A stretch of DNA of 64,000 nucleotides, from the NCBI GenBank assembly GCA_964526225.1, contig CAZGLL010000002.1, positions 27,292 through 91,291 of the forward strand, given 5' to 3'. Position numbers and translations under genes: made by a program. The notes under the pieces are model-generated. The model was not told the DNA's origin. It did not search any database and worked only from the letters and a program-made list of their open reading frames with translations. This stretch comes from DRYM01 sp964526225. GTDB lineage: Archaea; Thermoproteota; Thermoprotei_A; EX4484-217-1. Positions within the stretch are counted from its first letter, which is position 1, and the number at the start of each line of letters is the position of its first letter. Shown piece after piece: positions 8,735-17,718 of the stretch.

Positions 8735-9426
8735 CTAGTACTTACCTACTATTACGTAAATATTAGACCATTTCATACCTTTTTCTTTAGCGTATTTTAG
8801 AAGTTGGAAAAGCCTCCTAATATACTCCTCTCTTACACCAAGCTTTCTCCATTCTTCAGAATCTCTAATGAATATTTCATTTAGAACTTTACTGGGAATT
8901 TTAGCTTTCCACTTAACAATTTTTGTTCTCGACGTTTCGAAGCCTACCTTTTCAATTAACTTAACCCAATATTTTAATGGCTTGTACTCTTCAAATAACC
9001 CTATGCTCCTCATAGCGCTTTTCCAGAGCTTAGCATACTCATTATAGACTTTACAGCCTCTAGGGGAAGGCTCAATAATAACTATTTCGGAGGAAACATT
9101 TTTAGCCACGCTAATAGCATCAATGTGATATTTAGGGTTTATTTCGTGGAGGATAAATGAGAAAACGGAGATATCAGCTATTTTTCTTCTAAACGGGAAC
9201 TTCAGAATATCGCACTTAATAAGGGAAATGCTGAGGCTAGAATATTTAACGATTTTTCAATATCGTTGTCAACACCTATAACTTTAGCTCCAAGTTTAAC
9301 AAGTATTTCAGTAGATTCGCCAATACCGAAGTCTAAAATAACCTTACCCTTAACATTAATTGTTGACCATATTACTCGAAGAACTCTCTCTTTATCCATG
9401 AAATAACTTAGATCATTATTCTTCAT
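8735..9426 (-). pseudogene. Class I SAM-dependent methyltransferase interrupted by one frameshift near 9240
   Basis: Two frames together make one protein of about 230 residues. The N-terminal part (from ATG at 9426) has the SAM-binding strand V-I-L-D-F-G-I-G-E-S-T and the acidic loop V-I-G-V-D-N-D. It runs into a wrong-frame stop at 9202. In the next frame the sequence between about 9240 and 9110 reads S-I-S-L-I-K-C-D-I-L-K-F-P-F and then F-S-F-I-L-H-E-I. It continues without a stop into I-V-I-I-E-P-S-P-R-G-C and the C-terminal half. A single lost base near 9238-9243 explains everything. Because the rest is intact, the lesion is either very recent or a sequencing error. The substrate is unknown. 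Confidence 0.8.
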
Positions 9427-9693
9427 AAGAACTTTTCACCGTAAATTAATGTACAGTATAAATGTAAGTAAACTTATGGATAGGAGGATTCTTGGAAAGC
9501 TTACATTAATTTAGAGGAATTTCGTTTAGAACTGTATATTATTTCTCAAATCTATGCGCTTTAACATCCTTCCTTTACATCATTAATAGAATTTCTTATA
9601 TTTCATTATTGTTTATGCTATTTTCCTGCTAAATAGTTAGAAATATGTTGTTTTCTAGTTAAAATATAGTTTGTAGGAAATGAGGTAGGTATA
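9427..9693. other. AT-rich intergenic region between divergent genes
   Basis: 267 bases with very low GC content between the methyltransferase (leftward) and the secreted protein gene (rightward). Several TATA-like stretches are present, for example around 9654-9670, and GAGGTA just before the GTG at 9694 can serve as its ribosome-binding site. I see no small gene, strong hairpin or repeat. Confidence 0.5.
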
Positions 9694-10620
9694 GTGGTTT
9701 CAGAAAAATTTATTGCCGCAATTGCCATAACAGTGTTTGTAGTATTGTTTTCAATAATTTATGCCACTAACTTGCTAAGGGGAAGTGCTGAAGAGAAATA
9801 TTATGAGGCTATAAAGCGCTACATAAGTTTGACCAAGGATTTCACTAAATTTATTAGTATAGAAAAATACAATCCCGTTCGCATAAAATTTCATAGTCCA
9901 ATAAGTAATGTGACTGTTAAGTTAGAACTTTATCTTTTAGACTTCAATAAGCGTTTAAATAAGTCTCTATCTTTTCATGAGAAAACTGAAGCCACATGTA
10001 TTTTAAACACTAGCATGATAGGCGAGTCTCTCCTCTGGGTAACTGTAATTCTTCCTGAAAAGTTAAGATATATTAATATACCTTATAATTGGGGGATGCT
10101 ACATAAAGCAAGTGAAAAGTTAATTACTGAAGCTAAAAACACATATTATGGATTAAGGATAGAGGGTGGAGATTATCAAGAAGATCGCGGAATTATAGAT
10201 CTCATAGATCCTTCCAATCCATATTACCATTATCACTTAGTATTTAAGAAGCACAATAGAACATCAACAGAGATAGTATTGGAGATGGTGTTTCATAAAG
10301 ACATAAAGTATAGTTCAGATATGCATGGTGAAATAAGTGTTAGCATCGTTAACGCTAGTCGAGGAGAAATAGTGTTTGCAATAGATTACCCTCTTTCAGT
10401 TGAGTCTTTAGTAAGCGTAAGCATTGATAACTACCCTATAGCATCGCTAAAGTGGGTTATCAATAATACGTTAATACGTGAAGGCTTAAACGTAGTAAGT
10501 CTTAGGTCTGTAACCAAAGCGTCTCAGCTAGCTAGCGGTGAACACATAGTCGCTGTGAAGTTAATGACAGAGAACGGGAAAACAATTTATGAAGTAGAAA
10601 GGAGAATTACTATTACTTAA
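9694..10620 (+). CDS. Exported or membrane-anchored protein of unknown family
   Basis: 308 residues. Residues about 5-27 form one hydrophobic segment next to a lysine, which fits a signal anchor. The remainder is hydrophilic and rich in beta-strand patterns, with several N-x-S/T sites for glycosylation. The C-terminal part looks like an immunoglobulin-type or surface-layer domain (short alternating hydrophobic strands such as G-E-H-I-V-A-V-K-L). No catalytic motif is seen. GTG start with GAGGTA upstream. It stands alone between AT-rich spacers. Confidence 0.6.
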   Translation: MVSEKFIAAIAITVFVVLFSIIYATNLLRGSAEEKYYEAIKRYISLTKDFTKFISIEKYNPVRIKFHSPISNVTVKLELYLLDFNKRLNKSLSFHEKTEATCILNTSMIGESLLWVTVILPEKLRYINIPYNWGMLHKASEKLITEAKNTYYGLRIEGGDYQEDRGIIDLIDPSNPYYHYHLVFKKHNRTSTEIVLEMVFHKDIKYSSDMHGEISVSIVNASRGEIVFAIDYPLSVESLVSVSIDNYPIASLKWVINNTLIREGLNVVSLRSVTKASQLASGEHIVAVKLMTENGKTIYEVERRITIT

Positions 10621-10673
10621 ATGTACAATTATTCTAACTAATATTACTCTTAGATAAGTTAACGTGTAAAATA

Positions 10674-10684
10674 CTTATAAAAAT
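10674..10684 (+). promoter_or_regulatory. TATA box for the TrmO gene
   Basis: CTTATAAAAAT lies about 25 bases upstream of position 10704. Transcription should therefore begin near 10702-10706. This excludes a TTG start at 10692 for the following gene and leaves GTG 10704 (leaderless) or ATG 10716 (short leader). Confidence 0.55.
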
Positions 10685-10715
10685 AGGTGGCTTGGATAAA
10701 ATAGTGGTAATAACT

Positions 10716-11219
10716 ATGGAAATCACTTTAAAACCTATAGGAATGATTCATGTTGATAAGAGCGATGAAGAAGTTAAAAATAGTTGGGAAGGAGTTGAAG
10801 GAGTTGTTGAGGTGTTTCAAGAGTATGAAGAAGGGTTAGAGGGTATTGAAGGTTTTTCTCACATAATTTTGATTGTGTTTCTTCATAAAACTACTGAGGA
10901 GCATAGAAGGGTTCTTAAGGTTAAGCATAGGAGACTTAGAAGATTTGGTATTGAAATAGACGATATTCCTGAAGTTGGTGTTTTTTGCACGGATTCCCCT
11001 CATAGGCCTAACCCTATAGGTTTAAGTATTGTCGAACTTGTTAAAAGGGAGGGTAGGTTTCTCCATGTTAGAGGGCTTGACTTATTCGATGGAACACCCG
11101 TTTTAGACATTAAAGCCTACACTAGGGACAGAATTGTTGAGGAAATAAGGGTTCCATGGTGGGTTGAGGTTTTAGAAAGGAGGGTTATGGAGAAAATGGG
11201 TAAGCGTTTACCTATTTGA
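10716..11219 (+). CDS. trmO: tRNA N6-threonylcarbamoyladenosine N6-methyltransferase TrmO (TsaA/YaeB family)
   Basis: A TrmO-type beta-barrel methyltransferase that adds a methyl group to N6 of t6A37 in certain tRNAs using SAM. The sequence shows the family start I-T-L-K-P-I-G-M-I-H, the central H-R-P-N-P-I-G-L-S, and the late L-D-I-K-A-Y. The ATG at 10716 is preferred because the promoter at 10674-10684 would start transcription downstream of the TTG at 10692. Family N-termini also begin just before the I-T-L-K-P-I-G strand. The 3' end overlaps the convergent P-loop gene by 12 bases. Confidence 0.9.
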   Translation: MEITLKPIGMIHVDKSDEEVKNSWEGVEGVVEVFQEYEEGLEGIEGFSHIILIVFLHKTTEEHRRVLKVKHRRLRRFGIEIDDIPEVGVFCTDSPHRPNPIGLSIVELVKREGRFLHVRGLDLFDGTPVLDIKAYTRDRIVEEIRVPWWVEVLERRVMEKMGKRLPI

Positions 11220-11783
11220 ATCCCTACCTATGTTAGCAAATATTATCTCTAATGCTCTGCGGATCCTTTTTGAAGGATCATCTGCTACACCTATGAAGTA
11301 AACTTTGCTTCCGAAAAGCTCTAGATGCTGAAGAATTGTTTCGTAATGAACTCTTCTCGCATAATCTAGGTTTTCCCATCTTTCCCTATCTGTAAAGTAT
11401 TCATTTAGCTCGTCAGTAATTAGTACAATGTCGACTTTGTCTTTAAAGCTTAGTAAATACTGAACCCACTTTCTGGGTAATTCAACATTATCCACTTTAC
11501 AATATGAAAGAGCAAGGAAAGGTCCACCATCTTCCAGTACGAAATCGTAGCTTCCAAGCTTAGAATATTCTGAAGCATGTCTCTTAATAACCTCTATTTC
11601 GAAGGCAACTCTGTTTTTCCAGGGTAAAATGTTTCCTCCAGTTTCTTTCTGTTCTCTAATGATTTCTCTTGCCCAATCCTTTATGACATATACTGAGTAT
11701 CCTCTCTTAGAAAGTTCCTTCTTAAGATTATTTACTAGAGTTGTTTTCCCTGTGCATGGGCCTCCGGCAACTATTATGTGCAC
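11208..11783 (-). CDS. P-loop NTPase / predicted kinase (AAA_28-like)
   Basis: 191 residues. Walker A is G-G-P-C-T-G-K-T at residues 7-14. A lid region carries E-D-G-G-P-F-L-A, and the chain ends with a helical region rich in Arg (D-R-E-R-W, R-R-V-H-Y). This layout matches the AAA_28 group of nucleotide-kinase-like ATPases related to the NadR kinase domain. The acceptor substrate is not known. The ATG lies upstream of AsnRS on the opposite side of a 78-base gap, and both genes run leftward. It could be cotranscribed behind AsnRS. Confidence 0.8.
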   Translation of the reverse strand: MHIIVAGGPCTGKTTLVNNLKKELSKRGYSVYVIKDWAREIIREQKETGGNILPWKNRVAFEIEVIKRHASEYSKLGSYDFVLEDGGPFLALSYCKVDNVELPRKWVQYLLSFKDKVDIVLITDELNEYFTDRERWENLDYARRVHYETILQHLELFGSKVYFIGVADDPSKRIRRALEIIFANIGRDSNR

Positions 11784-11861
11784 TCCGAAGCCCTAACAGT
11801 GTTTTAAGGATTTGAGGGGGAATTAATGTTTTCGACAAATAAGCTCTTATCTTTCTTTTAA

Positions 11862-13151
11862 TTAGGGATATATTCTTTCTCTAAATCTCGGGAATGGTAT
11901 TGCATCTCTTATATGATCTAATCCGGCAATCCACATTACTGTCCTCTCTATTCCGAGGCCGAAACCTGAATGAGGCACTGTTCCATACTTTCTCAGATCC
12001 AAATACCACTCATATTCTTTAGGGTTAAGCCCTACTTCTAAAATCCTCTTGTACAGTACGTTATAGTTGTCTTCTCTAACACTACCCCCTATTATTTCAC
12101 CATATCCTTCCGGCGCTAACAAATCGAATCCTAAAACTAAGTTGGGATTTTCCGGGTCAAGTTTCATGTAGAAAGCTTTTATTTCCTTGGGGAAGTGCGT
12201 TATAAAGAATGGTCTATCGAATTCCTCAGTAAGCACTTTTTCCTCATCAGCTCCTAAGTCTTCTCCCCACTTTATTTTAACACCTTTCTTCTGAAGAATC
12301 TCAATGGCTTCATCATATTTTATTCTAGGATAGGGTGTTTCTAATGCGTTTTCAAGAACCTTGGTGTTTCTCTTTAGAAGCTTAAGTTCTTTCTCTCTTT
12401 CCTCGAGAACTTTACTTACAATGTAGGAGACCAGTTCCTCAGCAACCTTCATCATATCTTCCATGCCATACCATGCTGCTTCAGCTTCTAAATGCCAATA
12501 CTCTGCAAGATGCCTTCTAGTTCTGGATTTCTCTGCTCTAAATGATGGTGTAATGCTCCAAACTTTATCTAAACTATAAATGAGTGCTTCAAGATATAAT
12601 TGGGCACTTTGGCTAAGGTAGGCTTTTTGCCCGAAATAGTTTACTTCGAACTGTGTTGCCCCGCTTTCACATGCTGACCCAGTAAGTATTGGAGGGGTAA
12701 CTTCCCACCAACCATTACGGTTAAAGTATTCTCGTCCAGCTTCTAAAACGGTGTGTTTAATCTTCATTATTGCCTGCATTTTACGTGCTCTAATCCATAA
12801 GTGCCTATGGTCTAGTAAATAATCTACTCCTTCTGTTCCCTTAATAGGGAACCACGCTGAAAGACCAACAGTTCTAAACTTGGTGACCTTAACCTCATAT
12901 CCTCCAGGGGCCCTAGGTTCCCTCCTAACAGTGCCTTCAATAATGCAACTACTCTCCCTAGTTATTTCTTCAGCTTGTCTCCAAGAATCTTCGCTAACAG
13001 CTCCTCTATCTACAACACATTGTATAATTCCGCTTGAATCTCTGAGAACAATAAATATTTTTCCGCCAACACTTCTCTTCCTATAAACCCAACCTCTAAG
13101 TTCGACATTTTTGCCAACACTGTTTTCGCTTAAGGCATCCTCTATTAGCAT
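11862..13151 (-). CDS. asnS: Asparaginyl-tRNA synthetase
   Basis: 429 residues, typical of archaeal AsnRS. An OB-fold anticodon-binding domain (about 1-110) with G-W-V-Y-R-K-R is followed by a class II catalytic core. The core has motif 2 around F-R-A-E-K-S-R-T-R-R-H-L-A-E and motif 3 G-F-G-L-G-I-E-R-T. The loop G-S-A-C-E-S-G-A-T-Q-F resembles AsnRS (G-S-x-C-E-G-G) and not AspRS, so I assign asparagine. It charges tRNA-Asn with asparagine in the cytoplasm. A strong ribosome-binding site GGAGGTTGAG lies just before the ATG. Confidence 0.93.
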   Translation of the reverse strand: MLIEDALSENSVGKNVELRGWVYRKRSVGGKIFIVLRDSSGIIQCVVDRGAVSEDSWRQAEEITRESSCIIEGTVRREPRAPGGYEVKVTKFRTVGLSAWFPIKGTEGVDYLLDHRHLWIRARKMQAIMKIKHTVLEAGREYFNRNGWWEVTPPILTGSACESGATQFEVNYFGQKAYLSQSAQLYLEALIYSLDKVWSITPSFRAEKSRTRRHLAEYWHLEAEAAWYGMEDMMKVAEELVSYIVSKVLEEREKELKLLKRNTKVLENALETPYPRIKYDEAIEILQKKGVKIKWGEDLGADEEKVLTEEFDRPFFITHFPKEIKAFYMKLDPENPNLVLGFDLLAPEGYGEIIGGSVREDNYNVLYKRILEVGLNPKEYEWYLDLRKYGTVPHSGFGLGIERTVMWIAGLDHIRDAIPFPRFRERIYP

Positions 13152-13285
13152 TATCTCAACCTCCTACCTTTATATATCGAAAATACAGATTTTAATTAAT
13201 ATTTCATAGCATATTAAGATGCCATACTTAACACATATAATCAAGCATGTGTTTATGGAAGTTATTGTTTGAAGTTAGAATTAGT

Positions 13286-14233
13286 TTATAGTTTAAAAAT
13301 GTCTTTGAGCTCCGGGAACTTAGTTACCAAGTCGAGCTTGGAAATCGGAGGTCTAGCACCTATGAATAGGCATGCGTATGCGCCTAACGAATTTGCTAGT
13401 AGCAATGTTTCCTCTAGAGATAGCTTATTAACTATGCCGTAGATTATTCCTGCATCGAAAGCATCTCCTGCCCCCGTAGTATCTTCCGGGACTATCTTAT
13501 GTGCTTGCTTGAACACTGTTTTATCTGAAGTTATAGCCATGCTTCCCTTATATCCCATTTTCAGATACACGTGTTTTGCTCCTAGAACACCTATTGCTAA
13601 GTCTCTTAGCTTATCTAGTTCAACATGTGTTGCTCTAATCAGTGTTTGTGCTTCGAAATCGTTAAGCATTATGTAGTTTACTTTTCCCTTAAGCTCTTTA
13701 ATTTTCTCTTTGCTTAGAGAGGCTACTCCTTCTAAGTCTATGCTTGAAGGTATACTATGTTTTCTAGCTTCCTCAAGTATCTTTAGTGTTGAAGAACCAT
13801 TGTCCACATTTAGTAGCGTGTATCCCGAAACATGTACATAATCGAATTCGGGGATTTTTTCAAGTATTTCGTCGGTAACTATGTTGTATTCGTTAGCGCC
13901 CCTATGTCCAACCATTGTTCTTTCTCCGCCATATACGAAAATAGACATTATTCCTGAAGAACCCGGATGTCTTCTTATGAAGTCTGTTTTCACACCTACC
14001 TTCTCTAGATCACTAATTATCATGTCTCCGAAAATATCTGTTCCAACAGTCCCTATGATGTAGGGTTCTAAACCGAGCAAGGCTAAGTTGTGAGCTATGT
14101 TTCCACCTACTCCTCCTGAAAGCAACTTCATGATTTCAGCTTTAACAAACTCCCCTAGTGAGGGTAGTTTTGGAGTTTTAAAAACAATATCTAAGTTTAA
14201 ATCGCCAAATATTAGCACCTTGGCTTTACCCAT
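13286..14233 (-). CDS. PfkB-family carbohydrate/nucleoside kinase
   Basis: 315 residues of ribokinase fold. The N-terminal signature S-G-G-V-G-G-N-I-A-H-N near residue 40 is followed by the C-terminal active-site signature D-T-T-G-A-G-D-A-F-D-A-G with its catalytic Asp. The substrate may be a sugar or a nucleoside; archaeal members include nucleoside kinases. Its ATG overlaps the stop of the BtpA-family gene (one shared base), which indicates translational coupling. Together with uridine phosphorylase and the nucleoside-type importer this favours a role in pentose or nucleoside use. Confidence 0.88.
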   Translation of the reverse strand: MGKAKVLIFGDLNLDIVFKTPKLPSLGEFVKAEIMKLLSGGVGGNIAHNLALLGLEPYIIGTVGTDIFGDMIISDLEKVGVKTDFIRRHPGSSGIMSIFVYGGERTMVGHRGANEYNIVTDEILEKIPEFDYVHVSGYTLLNVDNGSSTLKILEEARKHSIPSSIDLEGVASLSKEKIKELKGKVNYIMLNDFEAQTLIRATHVELDKLRDLAIGVLGAKHVYLKMGYKGSMAITSDKTVFKQAHKIVPEDTTGAGDAFDAGIIYGIVNKLSLEETLLLANSLGAYACLFIGARPPISKLDLVTKFPELKDIFKL

Positions 14234-15114
14234 TACCTACCCCTTCTAATTTCTTCAACAACTGACATGAGCTTTCTCACTCTTTCGGGATCAACTGGGT
14301 TTTGTGTTAACCCTTTAACTTTAAAGTATGTTCCAACAATTGCTCCATCAGCATATTTTAGAAGTTCTTTTGCATTTTCAGGGTTTAAACCACTACCTAT
14401 TATTACTGGTGTTTCACCAACGACCTCCTTAACCTCCTTTACGAGTTCAGGGTCTGGAGGAGAACCTGTCATTCTACCTGTAACTATTATTGCATCTGCC
14501 ATGTAGAAATCTGTCCATACAGCATGGGTTTTAGGATCTATTCCCGGAAACATTACAGCATGCTTCTTATATACATCTGCGAAAAACTTTATGTCTTCAG
14601 CGTAAAGTGCTTTCCTAAGCCTCATAAGTTCAGCTGCATTTCCATGATCAAACTCTCCAGTATCCCAAACCATCGCTCCAGTGTATAGGCAAACCCTTAT
14701 GAATTTAGCTCCAGCTGCTTTAGCTATACCTAAAGCAACTCTTCCACCATTATGTATAACAGTTATTCCCACAGGAACGTTTACCGATTTAACAACCTCT
14801 CTTGCAGCAACCGCATGGGCAGCTATTTCCTCAGGAGGAACATTTTTACCTACAAAGTACGGTAGATCCCACATGTTCTCAACTATTAATCCGTTAACAC
14901 CGTTTTCCACAAGTACCTTAGCGTCCCTCAAAGCATTCTCCACAATAACATTCATATCCCATCCTTCATAAGCCGGAGAACCCGGTAAAGGCATTAAATG
15001 AACCATACCTATAATAGGCTTTTCAACACCAAACATTTCCTTCAAACTTCTAAGCCTTTTACCGTAGAATTTCCTAGCCCATTCCGGAATTAAATCTTCA
15101 ACCCTAACTGGCAT
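14233..15114 (-). CDS. BtpA/SgcQ-family TIM-barrel protein
   Basis: 293 residues. Typical family phrases are seen: G-M-V-H-L-M-P-L-P-G-S-P near residue 36, V-N-G-L-I-V-E-N, and G-S-G-L-N-P-E-N-A near the C-terminus. BtpA was named for photosystem I assembly in cyanobacteria. The wider family, including SgcQ, consists of TIM barrels often found beside sugar kinases and transporters, and the archaeal role is likely metabolic. Here it is the first gene of a coupled pair with the PfkB kinase. Confidence 0.88.
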   Translation of the reverse strand: MPVRVEDLIPEWARKFYGKRLRSLKEMFGVEKPIIGMVHLMPLPGSPAYEGWDMNVIVENALRDAKVLVENGVNGLIVENMWDLPYFVGKNVPPEEIAAHAVAAREVVKSVNVPVGITVIHNGGRVALGIAKAAGAKFIRVCLYTGAMVWDTGEFDHGNAAELMRLRKALYAEDIKFFADVYKKHAVMFPGIDPKTHAVWTDFYMADAIIVTGRMTGSPPDPELVKEVKEVVGETPVIIGSGLNPENAKELLKYADGAIVGTYFKVKGLTQNPVDPERVRKLMSVVEEIRRGR

Positions 15115-15137
15115 TTAAACAACACCAAGAGAAAGAA

Positions 15138-15148
15138 GATTTATACTG
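15138..15148 (-). promoter_or_regulatory. TATA box for the BtpA-PfkB operon
   Basis: On the minus strand this reads AGTATAAATC, about 27-30 bases upstream of the ATG at 15114. A transcript starting 25 bases downstream would carry almost no leader. Confidence 0.45.
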
Positions 15149-15305
15149 TTTAAAGCTGATACAATCTTGCTTCTATATTGTATTTCTCAGAAATAAAGTA
15201 TTCCTTAAACAAGTAAGTTTCACGATTTAAAAAGGATTTTAGGTTCAAAGTGCAAAGTAATTACTTAGTCTATTAAGTCATGGTTAAAAGGAAGAAGCAG
15301 AAATA

Positions 15306-15392
15306 TTGAAGGTTAGAAAATATGAATATGAAGAAATAAAAGAGCTAGTAGAGTTCGCTAAGGAGCTGATAGAGTTTGTCAGAAATATTTGA
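15306..15392 (+). CDS. Possible 28-residue helical peptide upstream of an MNT/HEPN pair
   Basis: A TTG-initiated frame of 28 codons rich in Glu and Lys (Y-E-Y-E-E-I-K-E-L-V-E-F-A-K) overlaps the start of the nucleotidyltransferase gene by 17 bases. It could be a short leader gene that couples translation, or the tail of a lost partner gene. No clear ribosome-binding site precedes it. Confidence 0.25.
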   Translation: MKVRKYEYEEIKELVEFAKELIEFVRNI

Positions 15393-15720
15393 AGTAAGGT
15401 TTGAAAGAAGAAAAATGATTGAAAAATGGAGAAAATATGTTTCCAAAATAGCTAGTGCATGTAGGAAAATATTGGGTGAATGTGAAGTCTACGTTTTCGG
15501 TAGCGTGGTTGAAAACAAATGGACCGGAGGTAGTGACGTAGATGTCCTCATAGTAAGCGATAATGTCCCGGTATCGAATAGGGAGAGAGCTAAAATTATA
15601 GCTAGAATTGAGGAAGAAGCAGGCTTACCATTTGCTCATCCATTTGAAATACATTTAGTATCTAAAGATGAAGCGGAATGGTATTGGAAACATATTAGGA
15701 AAGCGGTGAAGATCCTTTGA
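15376..15720 (+). CDS. Minimal nucleotidyltransferase (MNT antitoxin type)
   Basis: 114 residues of polymerase-beta-fold nucleotidyltransferase. The motif V-F-G-S-V-V near residue 40 and the metal-binding S-D-V-D-V-L-I are intact. In characterised MNT/HEPN pairs the MNT protein transfers nucleotides to the HEPN toxin and silences it. TTG start. Its stop overlaps the TTG of the HEPN gene by 3 bases, as in known toxin-antitoxin operons. The order MNT then HEPN differs from the two other pairs in this window. Confidence 0.85.
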   Translation: MSEIFEVRFERRKMIEKWRKYVSKIASACRKILGECEVYVFGSVVENKWTGGSDVDVLIVSDNVPVSNRERAKIIARIEEEAGLPFAHPFEIHLVSKDEAEWYWKHIRKAVKIL

Positions 15721-16139
15721 ATACCGAGAGAGTAAATTTTCAAACAAATTTAAATGATTTAAGAAATAAGGTTAAAGAACTCTTACTATTAGCTAATAAA
15801 ATGCTTGACGAAGAAATGTACGCTATGGCAGTTCATAACGCATCACTAGCTCTACATGCTTTTCTCGAATCATTACATTTAGAAATATATGGGATAGTAC
15901 CTGTAACTTCAAGACTAAGGAATCTCATAATCACATTGGTGCCACCAGGGAATTTAGAAAACGCTTTAAAGAGATATATCGAGGAAAACCGTAGGTTATT
16001 TGAAAAATTAGAAGCCGCATATAAAATGAGCCTTCTTAGCGAGGAGCTAAGTAAAGAGGAAGCGCTGGAACTCATAGAGTTCGTTAATAATACAATACAG
16101 CTACTTACAGAATTAAAGAATAGGATCCCTAAGGAATAG
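15717..16139 (+). CDS. HEPN-domain protein (toxin partner of the MNT)
   Basis: 140 residues, all helical. The typical HEPN beginning A-M-A-V-H-N-A-S-L-A-L-H-A-F-L-E-S is followed by a helical hairpin. The canonical R-x4-6-H nuclease motif is not obvious, so RNase activity is uncertain. HEPN proteins next to MNT proteins usually act as RNases or as the substrate of the MNT. The TTG start overlaps the MNT stop, giving coupled translation. Confidence 0.8.
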   Translation: MNTERVNFQTNLNDLRNKVKELLLLANKMLDEEMYAMAVHNASLALHAFLESLHLEIYGIVPVTSRLRNLIITLVPPGNLENALKRYIEENRRLFEKLEAAYKMSLLSEELSKEEALELIEFVNNTIQLLTELKNRIPKE

Positions 16140-16285
16140 CCTTGAATGGTAAACATTAAATCTTAAACAAAAGATAATTTACAGGTGAACATCGGCATTC
16201 GCAGCTTTCACCATTAATAAAAGCTTATATGTATTACTGCTTTTTCTTGTAACTTGGAAAAATATGGGCTAGTATGGTGAGTTAA

Positions 16286-17674
16286 TTGCCTAGTTTTAAG
16301 GTAGGAGTAAGAGGGATTGATGAGCTTTTACCAGACCTACTATATCCGGGCTCCCTTGTTGTTATTGCCGGCCATCCCGGTTCCGGTAAGACCGCATTAG
16401 CGTCGACAATATGTTATAGAAATGCTCTAAGTGGAAACAAGTGCTTGTACATTTCTCTTCAGGAGTCTAAAAAGAAGCTTTTCAGAGTTATGAAAAGCTT
16501 TGATATGGATTTTGAGGAACTTGAAAATAGGGGGCTATATAGGTTCTTAAAGCTACCTATTACTAAAAGCGTTGAAGAAGTTATTGAGCCGCTATCAAAG
16601 GCTATAGCAGAATATGCTCCCAAAGTGGTTGTTGTAGACTCTATGAATGCTTTAACGCAGTTTGTTTCAAACCCTGAGAAAAGAGCTTTGTTACAAAACT
16701 ACTTCTACTCTTTGCCAGAAATGTTAAATGGAATAGTGATACTTATAGCTGAGATTCCATTCGGCGAAGAAAAATTAGGTTTAGGGTCAGTAGAGTTCGT
16801 TGCAGACACCATATTAGTGTTAAAACATAGGATAGAGAGAGGATTACTAACTAGGGTTATGGAAGTTAGGAAAGCTAGAGGGGTACCAATATCAGTAGCG
16901 GAAATACCGTTTACGATGATCGAAGGTAAAGGGGTAGTAGTACTTGTACCACCCATGCTAGCTAAAATTCCCCGTACTGGTGCTGAGCTTAAACTTCCAT
17001 GTAGCGTATTGTGTAGGATTCTAGACCACATACATAAAGGCCATATTATATATGTAGAACAACTATCCCACTTTAGACCTGTAGAGACAGTACCTCTATT
17101 GCTTGGAATAGCTTTTAAAAACAATTTAAAAGCTCTTATAGTAAGCTATAGGTATTCTCCGGAAACACAGCTTGACCTAACTATCCGTGCCTACAGCATA
17201 TGCGGCTATAGTAGAGAAGATTTACAGAAGGCTATAGAAAAACACGTAATTTTTACAGCTATTAACCCCTTCAGCTACAGTTCCGCAGAAACTGCTGCAG
17301 AAGAAATTAGGTTAATAGAGGAATATGGTGACAATGTGGATATGGTTATATTCCACGGTGTCGAATTACCCGCTATAGCTGAGGGATTAGGCCCCAACTA
17401 CTTAGCAAGCCTATATAATCAAATGGGCATGCTTATGAAAAAGGGTAAGCTCATTATTCGTGTAGGATCCTACGTAAACGATGAAATGAGCAATTTGTTT
17501 TCAGCATTAGCAGATGTAGTTATAAAATATGTACCTACAGAAACCAGTGAAAGGGAACAGGAATACAGAGTTTATATTTGGAGAAGAGGGAGGAAACCAT
17601 ACTTGTTAGGATACGAAGATTTCCAAAGATGCTTAAAAGAAGTATGTAAAATTATAAAGGAAAAATTAAGTTAA
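16286..17674 (+). CDS. KaiC-like RecA-superfamily ATPase with a degenerate second domain
   Basis: 462 residues. The N-terminal RecA-like domain has Walker A G-H-P-G-S-G-K-T at 29-36 and Walker B V-V-V-V-D-S near 112-117. The C-terminal half (about 230-440) is a related fold without a Walker A. This single-active-domain layout occurs in many archaeal KaiC homologues, which act in signalling or regulation and not in a clock. The TTG start follows GGTGAG at a good distance. The next gene begins within 45 bases and probably encodes a partner. Confidence 0.82.
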   Translation: MPSFKVGVRGIDELLPDLLYPGSLVVIAGHPGSGKTALASTICYRNALSGNKCLYISLQESKKKLFRVMKSFDMDFEELENRGLYRFLKLPITKSVEEVIEPLSKAIAEYAPKVVVVDSMNALTQFVSNPEKRALLQNYFYSLPEMLNGIVILIAEIPFGEEKLGLGSVEFVADTILVLKHRIERGLLTRVMEVRKARGVPISVAEIPFTMIEGKGVVVLVPPMLAKIPRTGAELKLPCSVLCRILDHIHKGHIIYVEQLSHFRPVETVPLLLGIAFKNNLKALIVSYRYSPETQLDLTIRAYSICGYSREDLQKAIEKHVIFTAINPFSYSSAETAAEEIRLIEEYGDNVDMVIFHGVELPAIAEGLGPNYLASLYNQMGMLMKKGKLIIRVGSYVNDEMSNLFSALADVVIKYVPTETSEREQEYRVYIWRRGRKPYLLGYEDFQRCLKEVCKIIKEKLS

Positions 17675-17718
17675 AGTTGCAAAACAACACTCACAATACA
17701 CTATTGGAAGTGACTGCC

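Noticed and set aside
8735..9109. The 124-residue frame as an independent gene
   Set aside because: It is the C-terminal half of a methyltransferase whose N-terminal half and middle are readable just upstream in other frames.
9202..9426. Programmed frameshift in the methyltransferase gene
   Set aside because: No slippery run or strong downstream structure is seen near 9240; a lost base is the simpler explanation.
10692..10715. TTG at 10692 as start of TrmO
   Set aside because: The TATA box at 10674-10684 predicts transcription to begin downstream of it, and family proteins start at the later strand.
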